Shown here piece after piece: positions 18,408 to 28,700 of a stretch of 64,000 nt of DNA (position 1 is the first letter of the stretch; every line of letters starts with the position of its first letter). The notes beneath the pieces were generated by a model. The model did no database searches, was not told where the DNA came from, and saw only the letters and a program-made list of their open reading frames with translations. Origin of the DNA: Allorhodopirellula solitaria. Lineage in GTDB: Bacteria; Planctomycetota; Planctomycetia; Pirellulales; Pirellulaceae. The stretch spans positions 61,409 through 125,408 of the forward strand of contig NZ_SJPK01000013.1 of the NCBI RefSeq assembly GCF_007859855.1, given 5' to 3'. The position numbers were made by a program, and so were the translations under genes.

Positions 18408-18458
18408 TTCCCAAACGTAAAACGTTTACCCGACACCCACAACTAAAGAGCACCAAGC

Positions 18459-18680
18459 ATGAAAGTTCTTCTCATTTCCAATGACGCCGGTGGATACGCC
18501 CATCACGTCGAAGCTCCCGACAACACGACGGTTCAGCAAATGTTCGAGCGGCATGTCGGCGCGTTTCACGCTGAAAGCTATCTCATCCGTGTCAATCGCC
18601 AACCCGCGGCGGCCGATCAACTGCTGCGAGACGGCGACCGGGTCTCGTTCACACCACAGAAAATCGAAGGCGCTGCCTGA
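18459..18680 (+). CDS. Ubiquitin-like beta-grasp protein (ThiS/MoaD-like modifier)
   Basis: 73 residues. The pattern is that of a beta-grasp small modifier: first strand [12 protein letters not shown], an amphipathic helix ([12 protein letters not shown], about 24-34), then [33 protein letters not shown], which follows the ThiS/MoaD 'v.VNg......L.dGDrV...P...GG' rule. The C-terminus is GAA instead of GG, so a peptidase would have to trim two residues to expose Gly71, or the tail is used as is. It precedes E2-, JAMM- and E1-like genes, which strongly supports a protein-conjugation role rather than sulfur transfer alone. Confidence 0.8.
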   Translation: MKVLLISNDAGGYAHHVEAPDNTTVQQMFERHVGAFHAESYLIRVNRQPAAADQLLRDGDRVSFTPQKIEGAA

Positions 18681-18727
18681 CTTCTGCTTTCATTCGCCCC
18701 AACTGAGTGTTTCCACCGAGGAATGCA

Positions 18728-19747
18728 ATGAAAAACGAAATCAAACAAGACTATCGAGCTGCCGTTGAAATGATGCAGTCCCTGCAGCACATGAGTGACG
18801 CAACGTCGATGTCGCATTTCGATGACTCGATCGAGCAATGCAAACGTTGGCAGCGACGACTCGAAATGGCGACCCAGCGTAACTGGCCCACCGCCGCAAG
18901 AGACGCTAGTGATCGACTTCATGGCGCGCTCGACATCCTTCGAATGCGGGCGACTCACTCCATCGACAACCTAAAACGGCAATCTCGATCTCACATCGAA
19001 CCCACCGCAACGTTGATCTTCCAAGAGATCCAAGCGTTGCGTGGCGAATTCGACGCGGTGACGATTGAGCGATCAATTCAGCGACTGACGGTGACGACGT
19101 CGAGCATTGTCCTCGACGGAGTCCTGCTGGGAAGCTTCGAAATTCGCTTGAATTGGAAGTATATCAAAGAATCGTCTCCGTTCGATGTGATCGCGCTCGA
19201 GCCTAACGAGCCGGCCAGCGGCGAGGGTGTGACGCATCCCCACGTCCAAAGCGATTCGCTGTGCGAGGGTGAGGGATCTGACGCGATTCGTCGCGCCCTG
19301 GATGAAGGTCGTTTGTATGACTTCTTCTGCATCGTCGATCAGATTCTGCGGACTTACAACTCGGGTTCTGCCTACGTTCAACTGGATGATTGGAATGGAG
19401 TCAACTGCCGATCCTGCGGCGACACCGTCGATTCCGACCAAGCACTCGCTTGTTCCAACTGCGAAACCGAACTGTGCATGGAATGCAGCACGTGCTGCGA
19501 TTCATGCTGCGAACGGTACTGCGAAGAATGCGCCTCGTCCTGCGAAAGCTGCGGCGACGATGCGTGCAAAATGTGCCTGAAGTCGTGCGACGACTGCGGC
19601 GAAAGTTTCTGTCCCTCCTGCCTCTATGAAGGAACCTGTGATGATTGCCTCAACAACGAAAATGCAGAAAATGCAAAAGACGAACCGGAGCAACCGTGTC
19701 CTGCGGTTCAGCCCGTTTGCGTTGGCAAAGCTAGTGTACCTGCGTGA
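18728..19747 (+). CDS. E2-like conjugating protein fused to CxxC zinc array
   Basis: 339 residues from ATG 18728 (GAGGAA upstream). Residues 1-90 are helical. Residues about 91-225 look like an E2 (UBC) fold: [14 protein letters not shown] beta strands, [10 protein letters not shown], then HPHV (170-173) and Cys179 nine residues after His170, as in the HPN...C active site of E2 enzymes, and [24 protein letters not shown]. Residues 227-308 carry ten CxxC pairs (first at C227/C230, last at C304/C307), an E3-like or RING/treble-clef-type zinc region. A modifier, JAMM and E1 gene flank it. Its last 107 bases overlap the JAMM gene. Confidence 0.78.
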   Translation: MKNEIKQDYRAAVEMMQSLQHMSDATSMSHFDDSIEQCKRWQRRLEMATQRNWPTAARDASDRLHGALDILRMRATHSIDNLKRQSRSHIEPTATLIFQEIQALRGEFDAVTIERSIQRLTVTTSSIVLDGVLLGSFEIRLNWKYIKESSPFDVIALEPNEPASGEGVTHPHVQSDSLCEGEGSDAIRRALDEGRLYDFFCIVDQILRTYNSGSAYVQLDDWNGVNCRSCGDTVDSDQALACSNCETELCMECSTCCDSCCERYCEECASSCESCGDDACKMCLKSCDDCGESFCPSCLYEGTCDDCLNNENAENAKDEPEQPCPAVQPVCVGKASVPA

Positions 19748-20309
19748 CATCGGGCCCACCGAAATCGGCGGTTTTGGAATTTCCAATGCCGATGACCTGT
19801 TGCTGATCGAAGACATTCAGTTGGTCCGACAAACCTGCTCGGTCACCTCCGTCGAGTTCGACGACGCCAGCGTTGCCGACTTCTTTGACAGCCAAGTCGA
19901 TGCCGGGCGCCAACCAGAGCAATTCGCGCGAGTCTGGGTCCACACGCACCCCGGCGCCTCACCCTCACCGAGTCAAACCGATGAGGAAACGTTCAGTCGC
20001 TGTTTCGGCGGCGTGGATTGGTGCGTCATGCACATTCTGGCGGAGGAGGGCAACACCTATACCCGCGCCCGCTTCAACGTAGGCCCTGGAACGGATCGTC
20101 GACTGCGCTGCCGGACGGTACTGGATTGTGAGTTCCCAGCCACAGATCACGAAAAATGGTTCGAGGAGTACTGTGAAAATGTCACGGTCTTTGACCCATT
20201 CGCATCGCGACGCTCCGCCATCGATCTGTATGACGATGCCGACTGGTGGCAGCAGCCTCCCACGGCCGCCGATTTGTGGAGCGACCGGTTGTTCGAGGTT
20301 GGCCGATGA
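19641..20309 (+). CDS. JAMM/JAB-family deubiquitinase-like metalloprotease
   Basis: 222 residues from ATG 19641, selected for AAGGA 7 bases upstream; the frame is open to 19626. The JAMM metal site is complete: Glu41 in [23 protein letters not shown] giving His101-x-His103 and Asp114 ten residues later, with Ser111. JAMM enzymes cut isopeptide bonds or trim modifier C-termini using zinc. The start lies inside the E2-like gene and the stop overlaps the E1 start (ATGA), so the three are translationally coupled. It is likely to mature the GAA-ended modifier and/or remove it. Confidence 0.88.
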   Translation: MIASTTKMQKMQKTNRSNRVLRFSPFALAKLVYLRDIGPTEIGGFGISNADDLLLIEDIQLVRQTCSVTSVEFDDASVADFFDSQVDAGRQPEQFARVWVHTHPGASPSPSQTDEETFSRCFGGVDWCVMHILAEEGNTYTRARFNVGPGTDRRLRCRTVLDCEFPATDHEKWFEEYCENVTVFDPFASRRSAIDLYDDADWWQQPPTAADLWSDRLFEVGR

Positions 20310-20980
20310 CCACCGAAACATCCAACCGGTTCGCCCGTCAGAGCGACTTGGTCCCAACGGACCGCCTCACCCAAGTCACCGCAACGGTGATCGGCGTGGG
20401 CGCGATCGGTCGCCAAGTCGCGCTGCAACTAGCAGCCATCGGCGCGCCCCGCATCCAGTTGATCGACTTCGATCATGTCGACTTGTCGAACACAACGACG
20501 CAGGGCTATCGAAAGCACGAAATCGGCTGGAGTAAACCGTTTGCATGCGGTGAAGCGATCAGTGAACTCGATCCAGCCATCGAGGTCACTCGCATCGAAG
20601 ACCGCTTCCGACCACGGCAATCCATTGGCAACGCAGTTTTCTGCTGTGTCGATTCGATCACGGCCCGCTCAGCGATTTGGAAATCAGTCCAAGGTCGAGC
20701 AGCCTTCTGGGCCGACGGCAGAATGCTGGGCGAGGTGATTCGCATACTGGCTGCCGATGACCCACCGTCATCACAGCACTACGCAACCACCTTGTTCGCC
20801 GCCTCGGAAGCTCAGCAAGGAACCTGCACTTCACGCAGCACGATCTACGCCGCCAGCATCGCTGCGGGAATAATGGTTCACCAGTTCACACGCTGGCTCC
20901 GCAACATCCCGCTCGATTCGGACACGACGGTCAACCTTTTAGCCGGCGAGTGGAATCTCGCTAAAATAGCCCCGAATTGA
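20306..20980 (+). CDS. E1/ThiF-like adenylating enzyme
   Basis: 224 residues from ATG 20306, overlapping the JAMM stop by four bases. The nucleotide-binding motif [16 protein letters not shown] (GxGxxG at 30-35), [11 protein letters not shown] (54-62, the acidic ribose/ATP contacts) and CVDSITAR (114-121) are those of the ThiF/MoeB/E1 family. The candidate catalytic cysteine is Cys174 in [18 protein letters not shown]. The protein is compact and lacks the extra UFD or rhodanese domain. Expected reaction: adenylation of the modifier C-terminus and transfer to E1 and E2 cysteines. A terminator follows at 21002. Confidence 0.88.
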   Translation: MTTETSNRFARQSDLVPTDRLTQVTATVIGVGAIGRQVALQLAAIGAPRIQLIDFDHVDLSNTTTQGYRKHEIGWSKPFACGEAISELDPAIEVTRIEDRFRPRQSIGNAVFCCVDSITARSAIWKSVQGRAAFWADGRMLGEVIRILAADDPPSSQHYATTLFAASEAQQGTCTSRSTIYAASIAAGIMVHQFTRWLRNIPLDSDTTVNLLAGEWNLAKIAPN

Positions 20981-21001
20981 CGCCGAACTCGATAGAATAT
21001 C

Positions 21002-21044
21002 GCTGGGCCGCCCGCCAAGGCGGCCCAGCTTGATTCTTTTTTTT
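21002..21044 (+). terminator. Strong terminator ending the ubiquitin-like cluster
   Basis: A perfect 11-bp stem (GCTGGGCCGCC, 21002-21012, with GGCGGCCCAGC, 21019-21029), then a T-rich tail with eight consecutive T's (21037-21044). It starts 22 bases past the E1 stop and marks the 3' end of the transcript. The following 21045-21459 holds no gene I can support. Confidence 0.85.
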
Positions 21045-21459
21045 AGCTATTAGTCATCCCCAATCCAACCAATCGCTTTGGCCAGAACGTTTCCCAGTCG
21101 TGTCTTCAAAGTCTTGCGGTGTCGGCCACTGGCACACCATCAATCAACGCCGAGCGGCTTCTTCGTCGCTCCACGCCGCAACTACATTGGGACGCGACCG
21201 CAGAATCAAGTGGAATCGATTGGCCAAAATCGTGAACGTTAGCAGACCGATGCCGAAGCTCACCACAAGTTACGGCAAATACTCCTCAAATTAGACCCTA
21301 CGGTGATCGGAGTTCTTTCCAGAAACCTCGCCATCTCCCATCAATGAGCCGCGTCTGCAATTGCGATTATTCAGGTGACCGACCGCCACCTCACTCGGAT
21401 CAGCGACTTCGCTACGTGCCAACGGAGCCATCTCGCACCTCCGCAAACAACCAAGCATT

Positions 21460-22839
21460 TTGCTCACTCACTTCGATCAGAACCACTCTGCAGGTGATGC
21501 AGCCACACCCCCCCGGCAGCAAGCTCGGTCCCCTCGCTTCTCCCTTGCAAAACGTTGTCCGAAGCAGATCGAGATCATTCCGGCGAGCGTCGAAGTGATT
21601 CAGCACGACCGCGTGAAGTACGCCTGCCGTGCTTGCGGGGAGAACGTTGTCGTTGCGTTCAAGCCGCCGCAGCCGATCGAGAAAGGCTTACCCGGTCCAG
21701 GACTCTGTGCGCACGTAACCCTCTCGAAGTTCGGTGACCACACGCCACTTTATCGCCTCGAAGATATCTTCCTGCGAACCGGGCTTGAGATTCGTCGCAG
21801 CACGCTGTGTGGTTGGCTTATCAAGTTGGCTGAGTTGTCGCGTCCGTTGGTGATACGAATGAAATACTTGGTGCTTCAGTCGCGAGTCATCCACACCGAC
21901 GACACTTCGATCAAGATGCTCGAGCCAGGGGCGGGTATCGCTCGCGAAGCAAAGTTCTGGCCTTACCTTGGCGACTGGTTGCATCCTTATGCGGTTTACG
22001 ATTTTACCATCGATCGAAAGCGTGATGGGCCGTTGAATTTTCTCGAGGGTTTCCAAGGATACCTTCAAGCCGATTTGTATTTAGGATACGACTGCATCTA
22101 CGCGGGTGGACGCGTGCGCGAAGTGGCGTGTTGGATACATGCGCGGCGTTACTGGCACCAAGCGATTGATAATGATGAGGTGCTTGCGAACACGGCGTTA
22201 TCGTTCATCGCTCGATTGTCACAGATCGAAGGGCAACTGCGTGAAACTTATCCGCGAACCAGCTTGCAAGGTCAGCGCGACTTCGAGGCGGTGGCAGCGG
22301 CTCGTCAGTAGCATTCGCTTCCGATTCTGAACCAGTTCAAATCGTGGATGGATCGCGAATTGGAAACTGGCCGCGTGCTTCCCAAGAGTGTGATCCGACA
22401 AGCGTCTACGTACACGCTCAACCAATGGTCAGCGTTATGTCGTTACACCGAGGAAGGCTATCTAACGTTTGAGAACAACGCTGCCGAAAGGCTTGTTAAG
22501 AACCCGGCCATTGGTCGGAAGAATTATCTATTTGTCGGCGGGAAGCGTGGTGGGCAAGATGCGGCGGTATTCTACTCGTTGGTCAGCAGTGCGAAGGCCA
22601 ACGGCGTCGAACCGTTCGCCTGGCTTCGCGACGTGTTCGATAAGTTACCCTACCACCGCAGCGGCCAGGCATTCGCGCAGGCATCTGCCGGCCATCGGGT
22701 CACCAGCGAGGAACTGGACGAGTTGCTACCGGACCGATGGCTGCAGTCGCATCCCGATCACGCATGGACGATGGACAATATCCGCCGCAAAGAACGGCAC
22801 GCGAAAGAAAAGAACCGCCGCCGAAAACGCCGCCGTTAG
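21460..22839 (+). pseudogene. IS66-family transposase (TnpC), 5'-truncated and interrupted by stop
   Basis: Homology to IS66 TnpC begins near 21565 (QIEIIPASVEVIQHD..KYACRACGENV) and continues through FGDHTPLYRLEDIFLRTGLEIRRSTLCGWL, the DDE region HTDDTS, YCWxHARR-like CWIHARRYW, and the C-terminal ENNAAERLVKNPAIGRKNYLFVGG. One in-frame TAG (22309-22311) splits it: RQ, stop, HSLPILNQFKSWM. The N-terminal leucine zipper and zinc-finger start are missing, and no TnpA/TnpB (IS66 orfA/orfB) is seen. It is therefore a dead element between two accessory clusters. Confidence 0.85.
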
Positions 22840-22959
22840 AAGCACGCCAACCACCGCCGTTCACCGAACGCTCACCGCTAGGCGACACAAAGCGATTGAT
22901 GCCGGCGGCGATGAAGAGCAGCGAGAGCGATGCGACACCAAGTCTCTCCAACCAGAGGT

Positions 22960-24915
22960 TCATACTTCTGTGTTCAACGCGAGGGCTGTCGCGATCGCAT
23001 CATGTAGCGACCGAATCTGAGGAATTGCTTCTTGATCCAACACTGGACGTTCGTATTGGCTTTCAACGATGTGATACGCGACAGCTCGTTTGCTGGGGAT
23101 ACCTAAATCATGTGCTTTGCACCATTGCTCGAGATTGCGCGGACGATTGGGACGTGCAACGTCCTTCTCCGTGATTGTTTTGGTGCATCCTGATCGCGTT
23201 AGTTCCTCGTTGATCGCCGCCACATACGATGTCGCTGGAACATAGTCCTCGATGACTGTCTCTTCGCCCTCGATAACGGGAAGCGAAAGCATCATCGAAG
23301 GAGAAACGCCAGCGTCAGCAATCTTCCCTCTCATTTTACGCCCCGCTTTATCGCCATCCGTCAGGTAGGCGGTTCGAGATGATTCCTTGTCAAGAATCGC
23401 AATCTCGGCACCGGTTGCGCTGGATAGACCGGGAACGACCTGGAAGCCAAGATGTTCAACATTCAGACCGGCCTTCAGCAGTTCTGGAACCAGAATTAGA
23501 TCTGCCGCACCTTCTGCGATGACGGCGTATCGCATCGGCAGGAAAGCAAGCGTTTGGGCACCCATCGAAAATAGCAACGGTGAAAAACCTGGCCTCGATG
23601 AGTCCCAGAAATGATTTTCGACCTTGCTGTACGGATCCTCGGCAGCGATCATCCGAATTCCCGACCCCAAGTTCTCTGGCAGACATCCAATCGAGTGAGT
23701 CGTGTAAATGACTTTGGATGCCAAGTCCTGTCTCGCAAGCACTTGCACAAGATCGGCTTGGGCATCGTAGTGAAGACGACTTTCCGCTTCGTCGATTAGC
23801 AAAATTGGTTTGCAAACCGACGTTGGCTGTCGAGCCAAGAAGAGTAGCAATGCGACGAACTGCCGAAGCCCGTCGCTTCGCTCGACAACCTTCACATACT
23901 CACCTTCCTCCGAACGAAGCAGAATCTGAAAACGGTAACCATCCAGTTCTAGACTGATCGACAACTTGGACTGGGTCCACGATTGATGAAGACTATCCGT
24001 GATGCGGCCCTGGGCGCGCTCGAGAAGAGTTCGCACTTTCCCTCGATCATCGTTTTTCTGAGCGTCGTAAAGAGATTTCAGGTCGAGTTCAGTCGCGTGC
24101 GCAAGGTTCTTCAGTGCCACGGGAATCTTCTCACGAAGTATATTCTTCTTCCGATCCTCTTCGCGAAAGTAGCCGTCCAAATCGTATTCCGACTTTAGGT
24201 TTCGATCTTCCGCCGAGAAGAACAGGAACTTTGGCTGGCGTTTAGAAAGCAAAGCTCCGACTTGGTCGGTTGGTGAATCCCCCGATTCATAAGCATGCAA
24301 GTCTTCAAGCAGAACACGCAGCGAATCGGCCTCGTCTTCAATCAAGTCAATTGTCTCGCGAATCGCTTCGACTGTAGCCTTAGGCAAGTCGCTTTCATCG
24401 TTTTCCAGCGCCGAAGATAATTTACGAAAACAACATATAAGTTCTGATTGATCGGCCGGTTCGTCATCAACTAGATCGACATCGTCAGTCTGTTCGGTTT
24501 GTTTCAAACGTTCTACGATTTCACGCACTGATTTGTCACGTAACTCTCGCGAACGCTTAGGCCACGGAGCGAGTGAGAAATACGTTTTTCCGCTCTTTCG
24601 TTTGGCAATTCCATACCAGCGGACAGACTTCGCTTCCGGGACGTGGGCTATGGCGGCACGGTCTCCATCATCCAACGCGAATGTCCATTCTGCGACGGTA
24701 TCGCTATCGGCAATTTCAACGCCACGACTGATCTCCTGTGACCCGCCCTTAGCAACGAACGGGTCACGATGATTGAAATGCAACAGACACTTCAGAAGCG
24801 ATGTCTTCCCGGCTTCATTTGGGCCGACGATCGCGACCAACTTCTCGTTGACGTTGATCTTGGCAAGTTCAGCGAATCGTTTGTAGCCAGTCATCTCGAA
24901 CCAAACTAATCTCAT
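22960..24915 (-). CDS. OLD-family ATPase/TOPRIM nuclease
   Basis: 651 residues. N-terminal ABC-type ATPase with Walker A GPNEAGKTSLLK (31-42), a long helical insert, signature-like SDGLRQFVALLLFLA, Walker B PILLIDEAESRLH and the H-switch TTHSIG. A C-terminal TOPRIM domain shows AVIAEGAADLILVPEL and YLTDGDKAGRKMR (E...DxD). This is the layout of OLD (overcoming lysogenisation defect) nucleases and of GajA-like defence proteins. It is the last minus-strand gene of the defence cluster, 92 bases after the YgjP-like gene. No UvrD-like GajB is adjacent, so it is not a canonical Gabija pair. Confidence 0.88.
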   Translation of the reverse strand: MRLVWFEMTGYKRFAELAKINVNEKLVAIVGPNEAGKTSLLKCLLHFNHRDPFVAKGGSQEISRGVEIADSDTVAEWTFALDDGDRAAIAHVPEAKSVRWYGIAKRKSGKTYFSLAPWPKRSRELRDKSVREIVERLKQTEQTDDVDLVDDEPADQSELICCFRKLSSALENDESDLPKATVEAIRETIDLIEDEADSLRVLLEDLHAYESGDSPTDQVGALLSKRQPKFLFFSAEDRNLKSEYDLDGYFREEDRKKNILREKIPVALKNLAHATELDLKSLYDAQKNDDRGKVRTLLERAQGRITDSLHQSWTQSKLSISLELDGYRFQILLRSEEGEYVKVVERSDGLRQFVALLLFLARQPTSVCKPILLIDEAESRLHYDAQADLVQVLARQDLASKVIYTTHSIGCLPENLGSGIRMIAAEDPYSKVENHFWDSSRPGFSPLLFSMGAQTLAFLPMRYAVIAEGAADLILVPELLKAGLNVEHLGFQVVPGLSSATGAEIAILDKESSRTAYLTDGDKAGRKMRGKIADAGVSPSMMLSLPVIEGEETVIEDYVPATSYVAAINEELTRSGCTKTITEKDVARPNRPRNLEQWCKAHDLGIPSKRAVAYHIVESQYERPVLDQEAIPQIRSLHDAIATALALNTEV

Positions 24916-25007
24916 GATGTCCTCAACAAAATTTCAAATGACAGGCTGTTCATGCCACGGTTGCAAAAAGATTTTTTCTCACTAAACGCAGGAACCATTC
25001 CAGCGAC

Positions 25008-25757
25008 TCACGACCAGTCCTGCGACTCCAAACGCGCTTTCCGCGTTTCCCAGTCGGGTAGGATGCGGGTCAGTGTTCGGTAGAACTTGGGGCTGTGGTC
25101 GTGGATTTTTAGGTGGCATAGTTCGTGGATGATGACGTAGTCGATGCAGTGGATTGGTGCGCGGATCAGGTCGAGATTGAGCGTGATGTTGCCAGCCTTT
25201 GTGCAACTGCCCCAACGCCGTGTCATCTGGCGAATGGATATTTTGGGAGGTGATTTCAGTTTGAGTGATTTGCACTTTGGTAGGCACAACGCTAATCGTC
25301 GCGCGAACGTCGCGTCGGCATGCTGGCGATACCAGTCGATGACGAGCTTTTTCGTCGCGTCGTGATCGGAGGTGTCTGATTGTCCGACTTGCAGGAACTT
25401 GCCGGATAACTTGGCCGAGTGCTCGGCTGACTTCGTGACTCTTAGGCGATATTGACGACCGAGGTAGCGGTGTGTTTCTCCGCTGGTGTATTCGCGGGCA
25501 GGTTGCGTGGGTTGGTAACGCTCGAAGTACCTCCACTGCTTCGCGATCCATGCGGACTTCGCTTCGACTCGATTCAGAACCGCTTCTCGAGACCGATGCT
25601 CAGGAGCCAAGACCGCCAGCCGCATTTCAGGATGGACATGAATCGTCAATTGCGATCGTGGCTGGAATTCGATCTTGAACGGAATGTCGAGCCGGCCGTA
25701 CTTCAATAAGTAACCACCATCGGGCTGTCCATTCTCGATTGTGGTTACCACCGACAT
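25008..25757 (-). CDS. YgjP-like (SprT/M48-type) metallopeptidase
   Basis: 249 residues from ATG 25757, which overlaps the HsdR stop (TGATG); the frame is open 11 codons further. DUF45/YgjP signature: PFKIEFQPRSQLTIHVHPE, then SAWIAKQWRYF, RWGSCTKAGNITLNLDLIRAP, the zinc motif HELCHL and a downstream His/Glu (KIHDHSPKFYRTLTRI). Family members accompany type I restriction systems frequently; the activity there is unknown, possibly HsdR turnover or a regulatory protease. Confidence 0.9.
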   Translation of the reverse strand: MSVVTTIENGQPDGGYLLKYGRLDIPFKIEFQPRSQLTIHVHPEMRLAVLAPEHRSREAVLNRVEAKSAWIAKQWRYFERYQPTQPAREYTSGETHRYLGRQYRLRVTKSAEHSAKLSGKFLQVGQSDTSDHDATKKLVIDWYRQHADATFARRLALCLPKCKSLKLKSPPKISIRQMTRRWGSCTKAGNITLNLDLIRAPIHCIDYVIIHELCHLKIHDHSPKFYRTLTRILPDWETRKARLESQDWS

Positions 25758-28700
25758 CAGGCGTACCTCCGACGTGCAATGTCGAGGCATTTCTCCAAGA
25801 TCATGTCGATCTCGTCGAACGATAGGTCCAGCCCTGTGCCCTCAAGTTCATGGAGGTAATCCTCGATCGCGGTTTGCATCTGGTTTTGCACGTCGGGATT
25901 GTTCGTCCAGTTCACAATGCGATGAGTCTTGACGATGTCGTCGATCCGCAACGCTGCCTCCGCGCCGATGGTTGGCAAATCGAGATCGCCGCCCGAGTGC
26001 GACTGAAAAACTTCTTTCACCACGCCGTACAACGCGCCGGCGACCTCGTGCCCTCGCAATTCGCTTGGCAAGTTGTCGCCGCTGCGGGTACGGATCTTCT
26101 CGGCGATGTCTTGGACTTGGTTCAAGTACTCGATGTCGGCGAGCCGTTTCTGCTGGAAAGCTGCGATCGCATCTTCGAGCATCTTGGAGAACTTGACATA
26201 GAACGCGGGGTCGTCATCCATACGTTCATTGATCGTACGTTTGGTCCGGTGCGCGATCGTGTCGGCTTTCGATCCGGCACTCTTGCCTTCCAGTTGCTCC
26301 AGTTCCTTCTCGAACGCTTCCCGATCGAAGATGTTGACCAGCGACGTCATCTTTTTCACTTCACCGGTCGCGACGTGGGTATCGATCAGCTTTTGTATCT
26401 TCTCTTCGTACTCTTTGAAGTCGACGACTTCGGCGTAGCGGTGCCGGACCGAAGATCGCAGGTTCATGAAGAACTTCAGGTCTTTGCGATAGCGGTCGAC
26501 CTTGGCGTCCGGTGTTTCCTCCATGAACGCCAGGGAACCGAGTGCCATCGACAGCGACCTGGCGAAATCACGCAGCGCGTCATAGAACTGGTCTCGCAAC
26601 TCCTGGTCGGCCAGCTTCCGCTCGTACAGTTCCTCGTCCTGCTTGTTCGTGATGTCCTGGAACAGGTTTAGCAGTTCCGTGTGCCGGCGAGGCAGCTTCT
26701 CGATCTCGACGGCCACGTTGGTCATCGCCGCTTCCAATTCCTCCTGGTCCGCCTCTTCCAACTCGCGATAGAACTCAAACGCTTTCTGCAAATTCGACAG
26801 CACGCCGCGGTAGTCGATGATGTAGCCGAAGTCTTTCCCCTCACATAAACGGTTCACGCGAGCGATTGCTTGCAACAACGTGTGATCCTTAAGCGACCGA
26901 GTCAGGTAGAGCACCGTGTTGCGCGGCGCGTCAAACCCCGTCAGCAACTTATCGACCACGATGATGATCTCAGGGTCGTCGCCGGCCTTGAAACCGTTGA
27001 TGACGTTCTTGTTGTACTGATCCTCGCTACCGTGCTTGTTCATCATCTTCCGCCAGAATTTTTGAATCTCTGGCAGATCGTCTTCGTCGATTTCAACCTC
27101 TTCATTACCCTCGCGGTCATCCGGCCCCGATATCAGCACCTCTGACGAAACCATACCGAACTCTTCCAAGAACCGCTGGTACATCAATGCCGTCTTCTTG
27201 TCCTGCGTGACAAGTTGAGCCTTGTACTTGGTGCCTTGCCAGTTGTCGCGGTAGTGAAGACTGATATCGAGAGCGATCTCACGAACCTTCTGCTCCGCCT
27301 TGTTCAACTGGTCCGTCGTCGAAAACTTCTTCTTCAAGTCCGCTTTCTGCTCTTTCGACAGATTCGTCGTGATGATCTCGAACCAGCGGTCGATCGTTTC
27401 GCGGTCGACACGTTGCTCGACATCGCGGGCCTCGTACAAAAGTGGCACAACGGCTTTGTCATCGACGGCGTCGCGGATCGAGTATGTCGGCTGGATCAAG
27501 CCGCCGAATTTGTTGATCGTGTCCTTTTCCTTCTTGCGAACGGGCGTGCCCGTGAAGCCAATGAAGCAACCACGCGGCATCGCTTTCCGCATCTTGGCGT
27601 GCATCGTCTTGTACTGCCCGCGGTGGCTTTCGTCGACCAACACGAAGATGTTGTCGCTTTCATTGCGAAGTTTGCCACGAGTCACTGCGTTATCGAACTT
27701 GTCGATCACCGTCGTGATCACGCGGCCGACCGAGCCCTGCATCAGCGAAGCCAAGTCTTTGCCGCTGGCCGCCTGCTGCGGTTGCATGTCACAGTGGGTG
27801 AACGTCTTGTAAATCTGGTCGTCCAGGTCGACGCGATCCGTCACCAGCACGATCTTGTATTGGGGCAACCGCAGTCGGGCGATCTCTTTCGCCAGCATCA
27901 CCATCGTCAGCGACTTGCCCGACCCCTGTGTGTGCCAGACGACGCCGCCCTTGCGAGCACCGTTGTCGTCCCGCTGCTCGATTCGGCCCAGCGTGTTCTT
28001 CACAGTGAAGTACTGCTGGTATCGGGCTACCTTCTTTTCGCCAGCGTCAAAGACGGTGAACGAGTACGCCAAGTCCAGCAGTCGTTCGGGGCGACACAGG
28101 CAATACAACGCTCGGTCTTGGTCCGTGATCGCACGCGGGCCGGTGAAGTAGGCTGCCTGATCTTCGCTGACATAGGTGAACCGATCCATCAGCCAACGCG
28201 TGTCCGCCATCTTTTTGGGCGGCTTTGACATGATCTTGGCCAACGGTTTGTCGACGTTCTCTTTCCACACCGACCAGAACTTTGCCGGCGTTCCCGTCGT
28301 CCCATAGCTCGCGCGGTTTTTCGAGATACCGACCAATAGCTGGGTGAATAAGAACAAATGCGGGATTTCATCATCGCGTTGATTGCGAAGATGCTGCGAG
28401 ACCGCCCCGGACAGCGAATCATCTTTGTCTGGGCGTTTGCATTCGATCACGCACAGCGGTATTCCGTTAACGAACAACACGATGTCGGGCCGGCGCGTTT
28501 CGTGGCTGGCCGTTCGCTCAACCACGAATTCTTCCGTGACGTGAAAGACATTGTTTTTTTGCCAGGTCTCCGGATTCCAGTCGATGTAGCTGAGCGGGAA
28601 GCTTTTCGTGTCCCCGGCGATCGTCTGCGGCAGACTCTTGCCCAGCACGAGCAAGTCATAAATCTTCTCGTTGGTCCGCACCAAGCCGTCATAGACAACA

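Noticed and set aside
18459..18680. Simple thiamine or molybdopterin ThiS/MoaD protein
   Set aside because: No thiamine or molybdopterin genes are nearby, the GG end is missing, and E2- and JAMM-like genes follow directly.
22700..22963. Short minus-strand hydrophobic frame at the IS66 / OLD junction
   Set aside because: Mostly antisense to the IS66 transposase tail; only about 25 hydrophobic residues lie outside and there is no ribosome site or family match.
22960..24915. Gabija system (GajA/GajB)
   Set aside because: The ATPase/TOPRIM protein resembles GajA, but no UvrD-like GajB gene is adjacent; an OLD-like nuclease is the safer call.
27215..28228. 337-codon + strand open frame antisense to hsdR
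   Set aside because: It mirrors a strongly coding minus-strand gene with intact helicase motifs, has no recognisable family pattern and its composition is a reverse-complement artefact.
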